Shown here piece by piece: positions 49,794 to 58,909 of a stretch of 64,000 nucleotides of DNA; positions within the stretch are counted from its first letter, which is position 1; each line of letters begins with the position of its first letter. This DNA comes from Metabacillus malikii (GTDB lineage: Bacteria; Bacillota; Bacilli; Bacillales; Bacillaceae), in NCBI RefSeq assembly GCF_030813355.1, contig NZ_JAUSUD010000009.1, positions 62,001 to 126,000 on the forward strand. The letters run 5' to 3'. The notes beneath the pieces are model-generated. The model did not search any database. It worked only from the letters and a program-made list of their open reading frames with translations, and had not been told where the DNA came from. A program made the position numbers and the translations under genes.

Positions 49794-50087
49794 ATGCCTA
49801 TATTAGTTATATTCATTGTCATATCTTTTTCTTTTTATATTTATTTTCGTATAAAAGCATATCGTGCTCATAATCAAGTTGAAAAGAAGTGGAGAGCGGC
49901 AGAAGCAAGTATTGCATTAGGAATATTTGTTGCTTCATTTGGTTTAAATCAATTAATTATTAACAGGTCGATACTGGCCTTAGTTGTAGGGATTATTTTT
50001 TTCATTATCGGCGTAGGGAGCAGCTGGGCAGGTTTTCGCGCTTATAAGCATTATTTGCCACAAGTTGCGAGTCAAACTCAAAAATAA
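49794..50087 (+). CDS. ytpI: YtpI family membrane protein
   Basis: 97 residues with three hydrophobic segments (about 2-18, 40-58, 62-82) and a basic loop RIKAYRAHNQVEKKWRAAEA. Ends in a polar tail. CGGAGG upstream of ATG 49794. Place between nrnA and ytoI matches B. subtilis ytpI; function unknown. Confidence 0.85.
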   Translation: MPILVIFIVISFSFYIYFRIKAYRAHNQVEKKWRAAEASIALGIFVASFGLNQLIINRSILALVVGIIFFIIGVGSSWAGFRAYKHYLPQVASQTQK

Positions 50088-50103
50088 GCTACTTCATAAC
50101 ATG

Positions 50104-50138
50104 AAAAAAGAGGGTGATAAATTCCCCTCTTTTTTTAT
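50104..50138. terminator. Bidirectional terminator of ytpI and ytoI
   Basis: AAAAAAGAGGG-TGATAAATT-CCCCTCTTTTTTT, shared by the converging genes; overlaps the ytoI stop. Confidence 0.85.
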
Positions 50139-51451
50139 CGTTCAATTATTTGGACCATCATCAGTGCTTTGCCGACAACAGAACCATTGCTAAATGCTTC
50201 TATATCAATTTTCCCGAATTTCCGGCCAACTTCGAGTATCTTTGGCTGTATTTCTAAAATAGCTTCCATTTGGACAGGTTTAATAAAATAAATAGTGATA
50301 TTTTCGACGATAATATCACCTTTTTTCAATGATCGTAAGTAGCGATTAACTGCTTCGGTGACAAGTGTTGTAAACACTCCATATGAGATGGTTCCAAGCT
50401 GGTTTGTCATTTGTGGACTTACTTCACATCGAAAAGTTTGACCTCGATTCGTTTCATCATCAATTGTAATAAATTGATTTGTGATAATATCATCGAGTTT
50501 CTCACCAATTTGCGGTTGTCTTTGGATCATTTGTAAAGCCTTCAACACATCTTGTCTACTAATAATACCGTGAAGACGATTTTGCTGATCAACTACAGGA
50601 AGCACCTCAATCCCTTCCCATACCATCATCTGTGCAGCGGATGCAACTGAAGTTTTCCCAATAATCGTAACTGGGTTTTTGGTCATCATTTTTTCAATTA
50701 AGGCGGAATGATTCTGACCAATTACATCCTTTGCAGTTATCATCCCGACTACCTTCCTGTTTGTATCAATAACAGGAAAGCGACTATGACCCGTATCCTC
50801 ATTTAGTTGATACCACTTCCCGACATTTTCATCCGTGTGAAGGTAAATTGTTTTATCAAGTGGCGTCAAAATATCCTCAACTTGGACTATTTCCTTTTTT
50901 ATTAATTGGTCATATATCGCCCGATTAATCATCGTCCCAACTGTAAAAGTATCATAACTAGTAGAGATGACAGGTAATGCAAGCTCATCCGCTAACTTCT
51001 TGACATGGTCTTCTGTGTCAAAACCACCTGTTATGAGTACAGCTGCACCAGCTTCTAATGCATATTGATGTGCATCTGTCCGATTTCCTACAATCAATAA
51101 ATTGCCAGCGCCTGTATAGCGCATCATCGCTTCTATTTTCATTGCACCAATAACGAATTTATTTAATGTTTTATGTAAACCGGCTCGTCCGCCTAGTACG
51201 TGACCATCGACAACATTCACGACCTCAGCATATGTTAGCTTTTCGAAGTTTTCTTTTTTCTTTGTTTCAATTCGGATTGTCCCGACACGTTCAATCGTTG
51301 ACACATACCCTTTATTTTCTGCTTCCTTTATTGCCCGGTAAGCTGTTCCTTCACTAACATTAATCTCTTTAGCTATTTGTCTAACAGAGATTTTTTCACC
51401 TACTGGTAGAGAATGAATGTATTGGAGAATTCGTTCATGCTTTGTAGACAA
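50135..51451 (-). CDS. ytoI: HTH-DRTGG-CBS-hot-dog protein YtoI
   Basis: 438-residue cytosolic putative regulator. N-terminal winged helix (about 5-65, RQIAKEINVSEGTAYRAIKE), DRTGG domain (about 75-185, VLGGRAGLHKTLNKFVIGAM), two CBS domains (about 195-310; SRFPVIDTNRKVVGMITAKD and VLPVVDQQNRLHGIISRQD), and a C-terminal hot-dog thioesterase-like domain (about 340-435). CBS pairs usually bind adenine nucleotides, so it may be a nucleotide- or acyl-CoA-responsive factor; target unknown. Convergent with ytpI. Confidence 0.92.
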   Translation of the reverse strand: MSTKHERILQYIHSLPVGEKISVRQIAKEINVSEGTAYRAIKEAENKGYVSTIERVGTIRIETKKKENFEKLTYAEVVNVVDGHVLGGRAGLHKTLNKFVIGAMKIEAMMRYTGAGNLLIVGNRTDAHQYALEAGAAVLITGGFDTEDHVKKLADELALPVISTSYDTFTVGTMINRAIYDQLIKKEIVQVEDILTPLDKTIYLHTDENVGKWYQLNEDTGHSRFPVIDTNRKVVGMITAKDVIGQNHSALIEKMMTKNPVTIIGKTSVASAAQMMVWEGIEVLPVVDQQNRLHGIISRQDVLKALQMIQRQPQIGEKLDDIITNQFITIDDETNRGQTFRCEVSPQMTNQLGTISYGVFTTLVTEAVNRYLRSLKKGDIIVENITIYFIKPVQMEAILEIQPKILEVGRKFGKIDIEAFSNGSVVGKALMMVQIIER

Positions 51452-51543
51452 GCGATATCACCCTTTATTTTACGTACTGATAATCTATTATCATTATAAG
51501 GGTGACATCCTCTTCTCGCAACGTATGATTCTATAGGTGCAGT

Positions 51544-51792
51544 TTATTGACGGAGATAAGTCTTTTGTTTTATAGGGCGTTTCTTCATTTCGGTATGGGC
51601 GTGTGTACGATGATTACGTTTTTTAGGTCCATATAAATAATGTGCAAAGTTCCCGCCTATCACAAATATCGCTAAACATAACCAACTCATGACAAATACA
51701 ACTTGCATATCAGAACCTGTCCATGTTATCTGTTGGAGTCCGACATAAAGCATACACATCGCGATAATGGCATACAATAAATTTTTCATCAT
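51544..51792 (-). CDS. Small two-helix membrane protein with basic tail
   Basis: 82 residues from ATG 51792 (MMKNLLYAIIAMCML), with AAGGA about 6 nt upstream. Two membrane segments (about 3-20 and 28-50) and a very basic C-terminus rich in His, Lys and Arg (GPKKRNHRTHAHTEMKKR). I do not recognise a named family. It stands upstream of ytoI in the same direction with a 92-nt gap. Confidence 0.65.
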   Translation of the reverse strand: MMKNLLYAIIAMCMLYVGLQQITWTGSDMQVVFVMSWLCLAIFVIGGNFAHYLYGPKKRNHRTHAHTEMKKRPIKQKTYLRQ

Positions 51793-51840
51793 GAACATCC
51801 TTTCAAAACAGTGTTGCTTAATTGTATGCATGTACTACAC

Positions 51841-51869
51841 AAAAAAGAAGTGGTTACTTCCCCACTTCA
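51841..51869 (-). terminator. Terminator inherited by ald
   Basis: Minus strand: GAAGTGG-GGAAGTAA-CCACTTC then TTTTTT. It follows the ytkL relic and is probably its former terminator, now used by ald. Confidence 0.8.
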
Positions 51870-51879
51870 TAGATTGTAT

Positions 51880-52008
51880 TTATAAAGTTATTTTTTCACC
51901 TGGTTTTAAAGGACACCTACTCCGCTTGGCAGCATATTCACAAATGCAGTTGGGTCTTGCTTGATAGCAGGGAAAGTATTGTAATGCATTGGTACTACTT
52001 GTTTACCG
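51880..52008 (-). pseudogene. ytkL: 3' relic of a UPF0173 metal-dependent hydrolase (ytkL)
   Basis: Directly behind the ald stop, the minus strand encodes [20 protein letters not shown] then [14 protein letters not shown], matching the C-terminus of YtkL-type hydrolases ([10 protein letters not shown] is its hallmark). A frameshift then gives TAA, while the expected ending LKPGEKITL-stop is present one frame away (to 51880). About 43 codons remain; the N-terminal 180 or so, with the metal-binding HxHxDH, are gone. No start codon or ribosome site. B. subtilis has an intact ytkL in this stretch between ytoI and argH. Confidence 0.85.
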
Positions 52009-53121
52009 TTAGAATAGTGTGGTTATACTTGAGGCTGATAAATTATGTGCCTTTGCAACTGCTTCATATGTAACACAACCTTTCATCGTATTAATTCCTT
52101 TCAATAGTTCTGGAAAATCAGTACAAGCCTGCTTTAACCCTTTCGTTGCAATTTGCACAGCGTATGGTACCGTTACATTTGTTAAGGCATTTGTAGAGGT
52201 TTGAGGTACTGCACCTGGCATATTTGCTACAGCATAATGGACAACACCGTGTTTAAGATATGTTGGATGATCGTGTGTTGTCACTTTATCTGTCGTTTCA
52301 AAAATTCCACCTTGGTCAATCGCGATATCAACAATGACAGAACCTCGTTCCATTGATTTAACAACATCCTCAGATACAAGCTTTGGCGCCTTTGCACCCG
52401 GTATTAGTACTGCACCAATGACTAAATCAGCATTTGAAACAGTTTCTAATATTGTTAATGGATTTGACATTATAACGGTTAATGAATGACCGAACATAAC
52501 ATCTAACTGTCTCAATCTCTGTGGACTGACGTCTAAAATGGTAACGTCTGCACCTAAACCGACGGCAATTTTTGCAGCATTTGTTCCGGCAACACCACCA
52601 CCAATAATTGCAACCCTCCCTCGCTTCGTTCCAGGGACTCCAGATAATAATATTCCTTTCCCACCTTTTGGCTTTTCTAAAAACTGTGCACCGATTTGCG
52701 GCGCCATTCTTCCTGCGACTTCACTCATCGGTGTTAGCAACGGAAGGGAGCCATTTGATAGCTCAACTGTTTCATATGCAATAGCTGTTACTTTATGCTT
52801 AAGTAATGCATTCGTTAGCTTAAGTTCAGCAGCTAAATGGAAGTATGTAAAAATGATTAAGCCTTCCTTAAAATATTGATACTCTGTCTCTAGAGGTTCT
52901 TTCACTTTCATCACCATGTCTTGATCCCAAGCCTCACGTGGTGTATCCACGATTTGTGCACCCGCCTGTTTGTATTGCTCGTCTGTAAAACCAGAACCTA
53001 TCCCTGCATTTCTTTCAATGAATACCTTGTGACCTGCAGAAACGAAATGGTAAACACCTGCTGGCGTAATCGCAACTCGATTTTCATTATTTTTTATTTC
53101 TGCTGGTATTCCTATTTTCAT
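52009..53121 (-). CDS. ald: Alanine dehydrogenase
   Basis: NAD-dependent L-alanine to pyruvate and ammonia; in Bacillus it supports alanine use and sporulation. 370 residues. N-terminal [20 protein letters not shown], catalytic His in [13 protein letters not shown], Rossmann [22 protein letters not shown] split for length, and [16 protein letters not shown] near the C-terminus. GGAGG-type site before ATG 53121. It sits where B. subtilis has ytkL, and a ytkL remnant touches its stop codon, so ald seems to have arrived by a rearrangement that removed most of ytkL. Confidence 0.97.
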   Translation of the reverse strand: MKIGIPAEIKNNENRVAITPAGVYHFVSAGHKVFIERNAGIGSGFTDEQYKQAGAQIVDTPREAWDQDMVMKVKEPLETEYQYFKEGLIIFTYFHLAAELKLTNALLKHKVTAIAYETVELSNGSLPLLTPMSEVAGRMAPQIGAQFLEKPKGGKGILLSGVPGTKRGRVAIIGGGVAGTNAAKIAVGLGADVTILDVSPQRLRQLDVMFGHSLTVIMSNPLTILETVSNADLVIGAVLIPGAKAPKLVSEDVVKSMERGSVIVDIAIDQGGIFETTDKVTTHDHPTYLKHGVVHYAVANMPGAVPQTSTNALTNVTVPYAVQIATKGLKQACTDFPELLKGINTMKGCVTYEAVAKAHNLSASSITTLF

Positions 53122-53316
53122 TTTGTTTCCTCCATTCGATTCTTAGAAGTAATGCTAAATATGACCATTGGGGTAACCGGATGAATTAATACCCAGTTAA
53201 CACATCTGTTTATTCCTTAATATAGATTTCATTCCCTTAAAACTATCCTATTACTATTGTGTTAAAACATATCTTCAATTTTAAAAAATTGCTGTCTTAT
53301 AGTTTGTAATTTTTAT

Positions 53317-53445
53317 AAGGCTGTTTTCGTAAACATTGTTTTTTAATGAGTTATCGTTTAGGGTTCGTCTGCGCTACAGTACTCACGGACAGCGGGGTGA
53401 GTGGTGAGCATCATAGCTCCACGGCTACCCGCTAACAAACTTCGG
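53317..53445. repeat. Dispersed intergenic element, copy 6 (partial)
   Basis: AAGGCTGTTTTCGTAAACAT at the left end, then TACAGTACTCACGGACAGCG, GGGTGAGTGGTGAGC, as in copies 1 and 4. The right end is lost. The remaining ald-argH gap holds the small gene at 53636 and its terminator. Confidence 0.7.
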
Positions 53446-53553
53446 GTCACCTCCCTTATGATGTGTCATCATCGATTCGCCATTCGGCTCATCACTTTTC
53501 ATATCATTAGTAAACAATAATCAGAAACGAGGCGATTCAAGCGAAAGAAAATC

Positions 53554-53612
53554 AAAAAAGGATTAACCCCTCAAACACATTATTATATCCGTGTAATGAG
53601 GAGTAAATCCTT
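53554..53612 (-). terminator. Terminator after the small gene downstream of argH
   Basis: Minus strand: AAGGATTTACTCCTCATTAC, loop, then the complement ending GGGGTTAATCCTT and TTTTGATT. Long imperfect stem with 7-bp closing arms. Confidence 0.75.
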
Positions 53613-53635
53613 AAATTTTTGTTGTTACTATTACA

Positions 53636-53794
53636 TTATTCTTCCCACAATTTCAATGGTTCTTGAAGAAAGTTTTGCTCATATTGCTGTTCAACAACTC
53701 CGCTTGAGTAAGACTCAAAAAGCTGCTGCTTTGTTTCTTGATCACCGAGGTGATCATAATAATATGTCTGTCTCGTTATTTTCTTTTCCTTCAT
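53636..53794 (-). CDS. 52-aa small protein downstream of argH
   Basis: Open frame from ATG 53794 to TAA 53636 with AAAGGAG 9 nt upstream, a good site. Sequence begins MKEKKITRQTYYYDHLGDQE and ends LQEPLKLWEE; polar, acidic C-terminus, no membrane segment. It is 109 nt after argH in the same direction and is followed by a terminator, so it probably ends the argGH transcript. I recall a small gene, ytzD, at this place in B. subtilis; that equivalence is positional. Function unknown. Confidence 0.65.
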   Translation of the reverse strand: MKEKKITRQTYYYDHLGDQETKQQLFESYSSGVVEQQYEQNFLQEPLKLWEE

Positions 53795-53903
53795 GTTTGC
53801 TCGTCTCCTTTACTTTCATCTATGACCCTTGTTAGTGTCTCTGAAAAAAAGAAGCCTATGCAAAAAAGTGATTACATAATTATTGTATGTGTTTGAAACC
53901 GGA

Positions 53904-55277
53904 TTATAGTAAAGTTGTTTTCGCCTTTTCGATTGCTTTTCGCACCATTTCAAAGCCCGTTCCGCCAGCGCTCATCCGTTTTTTAACCGCTTCATATGGA
54001 TTAATTATTTCATAAATATCCTCTTCGAATAATGATGAAGCTTCTTTATATTGGTCAAAAGAGAGATCTTTTAAATATATACCTTGTTGAATACATTGAT
54101 AAACTAGAGTTCCTACCACTTCATGCGCTTCTCTAAATGGCATCCCTTTCATTGACAAATAGTCAGCTAATTCAGTTGCGTTAGAAAAGTCTTCTTTTGT
54201 TGCCTTTTCCATTTTTTCTTCATTAACATTTAGTGTATCAACCATTCCGATGAAGATTTGTAAGCTTCCTTCAATCGTTTTTACTGTGTCAAACATGCCT
54301 TCTTTATCTTCTTGGAGGTCTTTATTATATGCTAATGGTAATCCTTTTAAGATTGTAAGAAGCGACATTAAATTACCGTATACTCGGCCTGTTTTACCAC
54401 GAATCAATTCTGCCATATCAGGATTTTTCTTCTGTGGCATGATACTGCTTCCTGTCGCGTACGTATCATCTAATTCAATAAATTGAAATTCTTGTGAACA
54501 CCATAGAATAATTTCTTCACAAAAGCGCGATAGATGCATCATTAAAAGTGAGCTATTGCTTAAAAATTCGATAATGAAGTCACGGTCACTGACACCGTCT
54601 AAACTATTTTCATAAATGCCATCAAATTGTAGTTCCTTGGCAGTGAATTCCCGATCAATAGGAAATGTTGTCCCTGCAAGTGCAGCACTTCCAAGAGGTG
54701 AGATATTGATTCTTTTTAAAGATTCTTGGAATCGCTGTTTATCACGGTCAAGCATCCAGAAATAAGCCATCAAATGATGTGCAAATGAGATTGGTTGAGC
54801 CCGTTGCAAATGAGTATAACCTGGTAAAATCGTTTCAACATGGTTTTCAGCCTTATTTAATAAGGATTGCTGCAAGCCATCAATTAACTCAACAACATTT
54901 GCAACATGCTTACGTAAGTATAAGTGCATGTCAGTGGCTACTTGGTCATTACGACTTCTTCCAGTATGTAATTTTCCGCCAACTGGACCGATTTCATCTA
55001 TCAACATTTTTTCAATGTTTAAATGAATATCTTCGTAGTTTACTGAGAATTCGAGTTCGTTCTTTTTTGCCTTATCAAGCAAAATAGTTAAACCATTCGT
55101 TATCTGCTCTGCCTCTTCTTGGCTAATAATTCCACAATTCCCGAGCATTTTTACGTGTGCAAGACTTCCTGTTATGTCTTCCTCAACGAGCTCCTGATCA
55201 AAATGGATGGATGCGCCGAACTCATCCACCCATTGTTCAGGGGTTTTTTGAAAACGTCCACCCCAGAGTTTTTTCAT
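53904..55277 (-). CDS. argH: Argininosuccinate lyase
   Basis: Last step of arginine synthesis: argininosuccinate to arginine and fumarate. 457 residues. Signature [20 protein letters not shown] (about 275-294) with the flexible catalytic Ser, and [13 protein letters not shown] near 105 and [11 protein letters not shown]-type ([17 protein letters not shown]) near 150. ATG 55277 starts 1 nt past the argG stop: a tightly coupled pair. Confidence 0.98.
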   Translation of the reverse strand: MKKLWGGRFQKTPEQWVDEFGASIHFDQELVEEDITGSLAHVKMLGNCGIISQEEAEQITNGLTILLDKAKKNELEFSVNYEDIHLNIEKMLIDEIGPVGGKLHTGRSRNDQVATDMHLYLRKHVANVVELIDGLQQSLLNKAENHVETILPGYTHLQRAQPISFAHHLMAYFWMLDRDKQRFQESLKRINISPLGSAALAGTTFPIDREFTAKELQFDGIYENSLDGVSDRDFIIEFLSNSSLLMMHLSRFCEEIILWCSQEFQFIELDDTYATGSSIMPQKKNPDMAELIRGKTGRVYGNLMSLLTILKGLPLAYNKDLQEDKEGMFDTVKTIEGSLQIFIGMVDTLNVNEEKMEKATKEDFSNATELADYLSMKGMPFREAHEVVGTLVYQCIQQGIYLKDLSFDQYKEASSLFEEDIYEIINPYEAVKKRMSAGGTGFEMVRKAIEKAKTTLL

Positions 55278-55278
55278 A

Positions 55279-56478
55279 TTATACTTCCACCTTCTTGTTT
55301 TTTACCATGCTGTTAACTTTTGTTGGAAGGCCCCATAATTCGATAAAGCCGATTGCTGCATTGTGGTCAAATGCATCATCTTTCGTATATGTTGCAAGCT
55401 TTTCATCGTATAGAGAGTATTCAGACTTTCTACCTTCTACGATAGCATGCCCTTTGAATAATTTCACACGTACAGTACCTGTTACATATTTTTGAGTTTC
55501 TTGTAAGAACGCATGTAATGCATTTCTTAATGGAGAGAACCATAAACCGTTATAAATTAGTTCTGTCATTTTTTGCTCGATTACAGGCTTAAAGTGAGCT
55601 ACTTCTTTTACTAATGTTAAGTCCTCAAGCTCTTTATGGGCTTTAATTAATGTCATCGCACCAGGGCATTCATACACTTCACGTGATTTAATTCCGACTA
55701 AACGGTTTTCTACATGGTCGATACGTCCAATTCCATGTCTACCTGCAATTTCATTTAGTTCAAGAATTAATTCATGTAATGGGTATGCTTTATCGTTAAT
55801 TTTTACCGGTACACCTTTTTCAAAATGTATTTCAATGATTTCTGCTTGGTCAGGTGTTTTCTCTAGAGGTGTTGTTAATTCATATGCACCTTCTGGAGGA
55901 GCTGCCCAAGGGTCTTCTAAAATTCCACACTCGTTACTTCTACCCCACAGGTTTTGGTCGATAGAGTATGGGCTATCTAAATTAATCGGAATTGGAATAC
56001 CATGCTTTGATGCGTATTCAATTTCCTCTTCACGAGACCATCCCCACTCTCTCACTGGAGCAAGAACTTCTAAGTCCGGATTTAACGCTTTAATTGATAC
56101 TTCAAAACGCACTTGGTCGTTCCCTTTTCCAGTACAACCGTGTGCGATTGCAACAGCATTTTCCTTTTCAGCAATTTCCACTAATTTTTTAGCGATAAGT
56201 GGACGTGATAATGCTGATACTAGAGGATATTTCCCTTCATATAACGCATGTGCTTGAAGTGCAACTAACGCGAAGTCATTAGCATACTCTTCTCTCGCAT
56301 CGATCATGTATGATTGAACCGCTCCAACTTGCAATGCCTTTTGTTGGACGAATGCTGTATCTTTTCCTTCCCCAACATCTAGGCAACATGCCACTACGTC
56401 GTATCCTTGTTCTTGTAACCATTTAATTGCAACAGAGGTATCTAATCCTCCAGAATATGCTAGCACTACTTTTTTCAT
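55279..56478 (-). CDS. argG: Argininosuccinate synthase
   Basis: Joins citrulline and aspartate with ATP. 399 residues. N-terminal P-loop [16 protein letters not shown] (5-20), citrulline/aspartate site [15 protein letters not shown], and [23 protein letters not shown] upstream of ATG 56478. Promoter with flanking ARG-box-like sites at 56501-56625 suggests AhrC/ArgR repression. Confidence 0.98.
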   Translation of the reverse strand: MKKVVLAYSGGLDTSVAIKWLQEQGYDVVACCLDVGEGKDTAFVQQKALQVGAVQSYMIDAREEYANDFALVALQAHALYEGKYPLVSALSRPLIAKKLVEIAEKENAVAIAHGCTGKGNDQVRFEVSIKALNPDLEVLAPVREWGWSREEEIEYASKHGIPIPINLDSPYSIDQNLWGRSNECGILEDPWAAPPEGAYELTTPLEKTPDQAEIIEIHFEKGVPVKINDKAYPLHELILELNEIAGRHGIGRIDHVENRLVGIKSREVYECPGAMTLIKAHKELEDLTLVKEVAHFKPVIEQKMTELIYNGLWFSPLRNALHAFLQETQKYVTGTVRVKLFKGHAIVEGRKSEYSLYDEKLATYTKDDAFDHNAAIGFIELWGLPTKVNSMVKNKKVEV

Positions 56479-56500
56479 CTATTTGTTCCTCCTCGGCTGT

Positions 56501-56625
56501 TGTATAAAAATGAATACACTTTTATAAAAATACAATGTCTTTGTTAAATAACACTTTACAACTCAAACTTCTTTTCGTCAATAGAAAAATGCATATTTTT
56601 ATAAAAGTTTTGCATAAAAATTAAT
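56501..56625. promoter_or_regulatory. ARG-box-like sites flanking the argGH promoter
   Basis: Several matches to the AhrC/ArgR half-site pattern TGAATAAAAAT: TGTATAAAAATGAATACAC (56501-56519) downstream, and TGCATATTTTTATA (56590-56603) with TGCATAAAAATTAAT (56611-56625) upstream of the -35. Arrangement around the promoter fits repression by arginine. Spacing was judged by eye. Confidence 0.6.
56553..56581 (-). promoter_or_regulatory. Promoter of argGH
   Basis: Minus strand: TTGACG (56581-56576), 17-nt spacer, TAAAGT (56558-56553), about 75 nt before the argG start. Confidence 0.65.
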
Positions 56626-56640
56626 TCTCCTTGAAATTAC

Positions 56641-56660
56641 CACTTTACACCTATAAAGTG
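56641..56660. repeat. Inverted repeat upstream of argG
   Basis: CACTTTA-CACCTA-TAAAGTG, 7-bp arms and a 6-nt centre, about 60 nt upstream of the argGH promoter. No family assigned. Confidence 0.35.
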
Positions 56661-56787
56661 TTAAATGTATCTGCTATAGTACTTTGAGAGGGCCAATATC
56701 TTATTCATCTCTTTTACAATGTATACTTCATTATACAAATATGTTCATAATAATTGCATAAAGGGAACATGAAGCTACCGTTTTTCA

Positions 56788-56985
56788 GACAGCTCTTTAC
56801 TGAAGGATTGTTCCTTTTGCACAAACTTCGACTTATGATATAGAAATCGCGATGAGCGGTATGGCAAATCGAGGATGACTTATCGTAGGGAGGTCTTGAA
56901 GGTTGATAGCGGATAGCGGGAACTAGACAGACTCAACCACTCACACCGAGAAAAGCAACTAAGTTTAAAACAATCATAACTAGGA
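56788..56985. repeat. Dispersed intergenic element, copy 7 (degenerate)
   Basis: Starts AGCTCTTTACTGAAGGATTG (terminal type), contains GGCAAATCGAGGATGACTTA plus TCGTAGGGAGG (56862-56894) as in copy 5, and ends near GAAAAGCAACTAAGTTTAAA. Confidence 0.5.
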
Positions 56986-57135
56986 ACTAACAGCTTATAA
57001 GAAAGATTGTCTTCGTAATCGATATTTTTCCTTTACTTATTTTGATTTTCTATTTATTTTAGAATCCGAGCCTTGATTGTTAATAGAATATTACGTTGAT
57101 ATGTCTTTTACTAAAAATCGATAGGGAGAAATAAT

Positions 57136-57423
57136 ATGGAAAATTTTTTTCAATATGACTCGCGTTTAATGATTAAATTACCCAAACCAAATATCCCATG
57201 GGAAAGCCTCAATCATCAAACAAAAGAACAGATTATGGCAAAATGGGAATCAATACGTGGCAATATTCCGGACCGAATTGCTGAAATTGAAAAACAGATC
57301 GAACAAAAGCAAGAAGAGCTAAATAATGAAGATAACTTTGACTACTCATGTCAATTAACAGAGGAAATCGCCAATTTAGCTTCCAAAATTAACGACCTGT
57401 GGCTATGGTTTCGAAGTGAATGA
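57136..57423 (+). CDS. 95-aa coiled-coil protein of unknown function
   Basis: ATG 57136 with AGGGAGA upstream, alone on the plus strand opposite the argG and moaB groups. The N-terminal third is MENFFQYDSRLMIKLPKPNI; residues 35-85 form a probable coiled coil (RIAEIEKQIEQKQEELNNED) ending LWLWFRSE. No membrane segment, no Cys pair (one Cys). Not a family I can name, though the codon pattern and site look like a real gene. Confidence 0.7.
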   Translation: MENFFQYDSRLMIKLPKPNIPWESLNHQTKEQIMAKWESIRGNIPDRIAEIEKQIEQKQEELNNEDNFDYSCQLTEEIANLASKINDLWLWFRSE

Positions 57424-57429
57424 AGTCAT

Positions 57430-57450
57430 AAAAAAAAGGCATATAGCCTT
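57430..57450 (-). terminator. Terminator of moaB
   Basis: Minus strand: AAGGC-TATAT-GCCTT then TTTTTTTATG. Short stem with a long T run, overlapping the moaB stop. Confidence 0.6.
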
Positions 57451-57961
57451 AGATATCCTTTCGTAACTCACTTACAATATGACTTATTTCAGGTAAAATT
57501 AATTTATTCATCCCCAGTTTAACTGCTCCTGTTGATCCTGGTAGAGAAAATACAACTGTATCTTTTACGATACCTGCAATTGCTCTACTAAGAATTGCTG
57601 CAGACCCGATATCATCTTGATAACTTAAAAGTCGAAAAATCTCGCCAAATCCGGGTAATTCCTTTTCTATTAAAGGTTGCACAGCTTCAATCGTGACATC
57701 TCGCTTCGCTACTCCTGTACCCCCATTCGTTATCACCGCATCGATTTGGTTGGAATGACATCCCTTTAAAATTTCTTCTGTAATCATGTCTATTTCGTCT
57801 TTTATAACAGTATGTACAGCTATTTGATGACCTTCTGCCTCTAATAGCTGTACGATTAAATGGCCACTCTTATCCGTTTCCAATGTTCTCGTATCACTTA
57901 CTGTAATGACTTTACATCGGATTGAGTTAGGGGCATGTAATTTATGTTCAGTACTGCTCAC
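57449..57961 (-). CDS. moaB: Molybdenum cofactor biosynthesis protein MoaB
   Basis: MogA/MoaB-type molybdopterin adenylyltransferase or binding protein, 170 residues. Core motifs VITVSDTRTLETDKSGHLIV (about 18-37), DAVITNGGTGVAKRDVTIEA (about 75-94) and FSLPGSTGAVKLGM near the C-terminus. No other molybdenum cofactor gene lies in the window; the isolated position between argG and ackA is the B. subtilis one. ATG/GTG start at 57961 with AGGTG upstream. Confidence 0.93.
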   Translation of the reverse strand: MSSTEHKLHAPNSIRCKVITVSDTRTLETDKSGHLIVQLLEAEGHQIAVHTVIKDEIDMITEEILKGCHSNQIDAVITNGGTGVAKRDVTIEAVQPLIEKELPGFGEIFRLLSYQDDIGSAAILSRAIAGIVKDTVVFSLPGSTGAVKLGMNKLILPEISHIVSELRKDI

Positions 57962-57973
57962 TTCTGATTCACC

Positions 57974-58798
57974 TCAATTGTCTTCGACTAATTTACGATA
58001 TGTGTAAAACTTATTAGCAAACTCTGAAACTTGTCTTGTCAGTTGATAATTCATACTTGCACCTATCATGATACTAATAACCGGTAACCCTGATAGAAGT
58101 TTTCTTTTAAAAAGTGAAATGGCAGAGAGCTTTGCAATTTGTTTTAATAGAAATTCTGCATCTGTAGTAAAAGTTAATTTCTCTTTGCCTTCATAAAAAT
58201 AGTTCATTGTATCACGGTCCCTAATTTCTTCCTTTAACTTACACCATTGCTCATACTGTAAATGCTTTGGCAGAAGTGCAGCGTGGAATACTTTTAAAGA
58301 AATCATCATTTCATAAGGTGTTTTCAGTTCATAACCATAACACATCGCAACAGACTGTACTGTCCGTAGATTAATAACTGTTTGAGCAGGAATATCGATG
58401 CTAGACATTAAGATTCCCCCAATACCTGTTACTCCACCTTGCACAAAGGAATATAAGCGTTGTTTTGATGTTTGATTTTCTGCTAAGAATATTAACTGAC
58501 TAAGTGGTAATTGATGTAAATCACTAATGTCGTTTATTTCTTCATTGATAGCTTTTGCGGTTATAATAATTTGTTTTCTTGTATCTTCTTGTACTGCAGA
58601 GTTTTGGATGAAGGAGTGCAAATGAAAAATTAACGTATCAAAGGTTTTATAGAAAGTTTGTTTAGCATGCAACGGAATTTGACTCATCCCATGATTAATC
58701 CATTTTGTCACTGTCAATTGAATATCTGTTCGATTGTCTTGCTTTAAGTCATCTTCCCAATTCATCATTTCCGTTAATAATTGCTGCTCATGCATCAT
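57974..58798 (-). CDS. EcsC family protein
   Basis: 274 residues from ATG 58798 (MMHEQQLLTEMMNWED) with AAAGGAG 7 nt upstream; a longer start at 58819 covers that site. EcsC family block: FVQGGVTGIGGILMSSIDIP (about 122-141) and LSGLPVISIMIGASMNYQLT near 240, two weakly hydrophobic segments. Named after the third gene of the B. subtilis ecs ABC-transporter operon, but no transporter is beside it here. Function unknown. 12 nt upstream of moaB, so probably cotranscribed. Confidence 0.88.
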   Translation of the reverse strand: MMHEQQLLTEMMNWEDDLKQDNRTDIQLTVTKWINHGMSQIPLHAKQTFYKTFDTLIFHLHSFIQNSAVQEDTRKQIIITAKAINEEINDISDLHQLPLSQLIFLAENQTSKQRLYSFVQGGVTGIGGILMSSIDIPAQTVINLRTVQSVAMCYGYELKTPYEMMISLKVFHAALLPKHLQYEQWCKLKEEIRDRDTMNYFYEGKEKLTFTTDAEFLLKQIAKLSAISLFKRKLLSGLPVISIMIGASMNYQLTRQVSEFANKFYTYRKLVEDN

Positions 58799-58853
58799 CT
58801 CATAACTCCTTTGCCACAATATTCAAAATTGTACTATCGTTATCATAACATAA

Positions 58854-58886
58854 AAAAGACAGTCGTTACCTTTCTCGACTGTCTTT
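58854..58886 (-). terminator. Terminator of ackA
   Basis: Minus strand: AAAAGACAGTCG-AGAAAGGTAA-CGACTGTCTTTT then TTA. 11-12 bp stem. Confidence 0.85.
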
Positions 58887-58909
58887 TGCATAGCTGTTTT
58901 ATCTATTAA

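Noticed and set aside
53596-53835. 79-aa plus-strand frame
   Set aside because: Antisense to the better-supported 52-aa gene, which has a good ribosome site.
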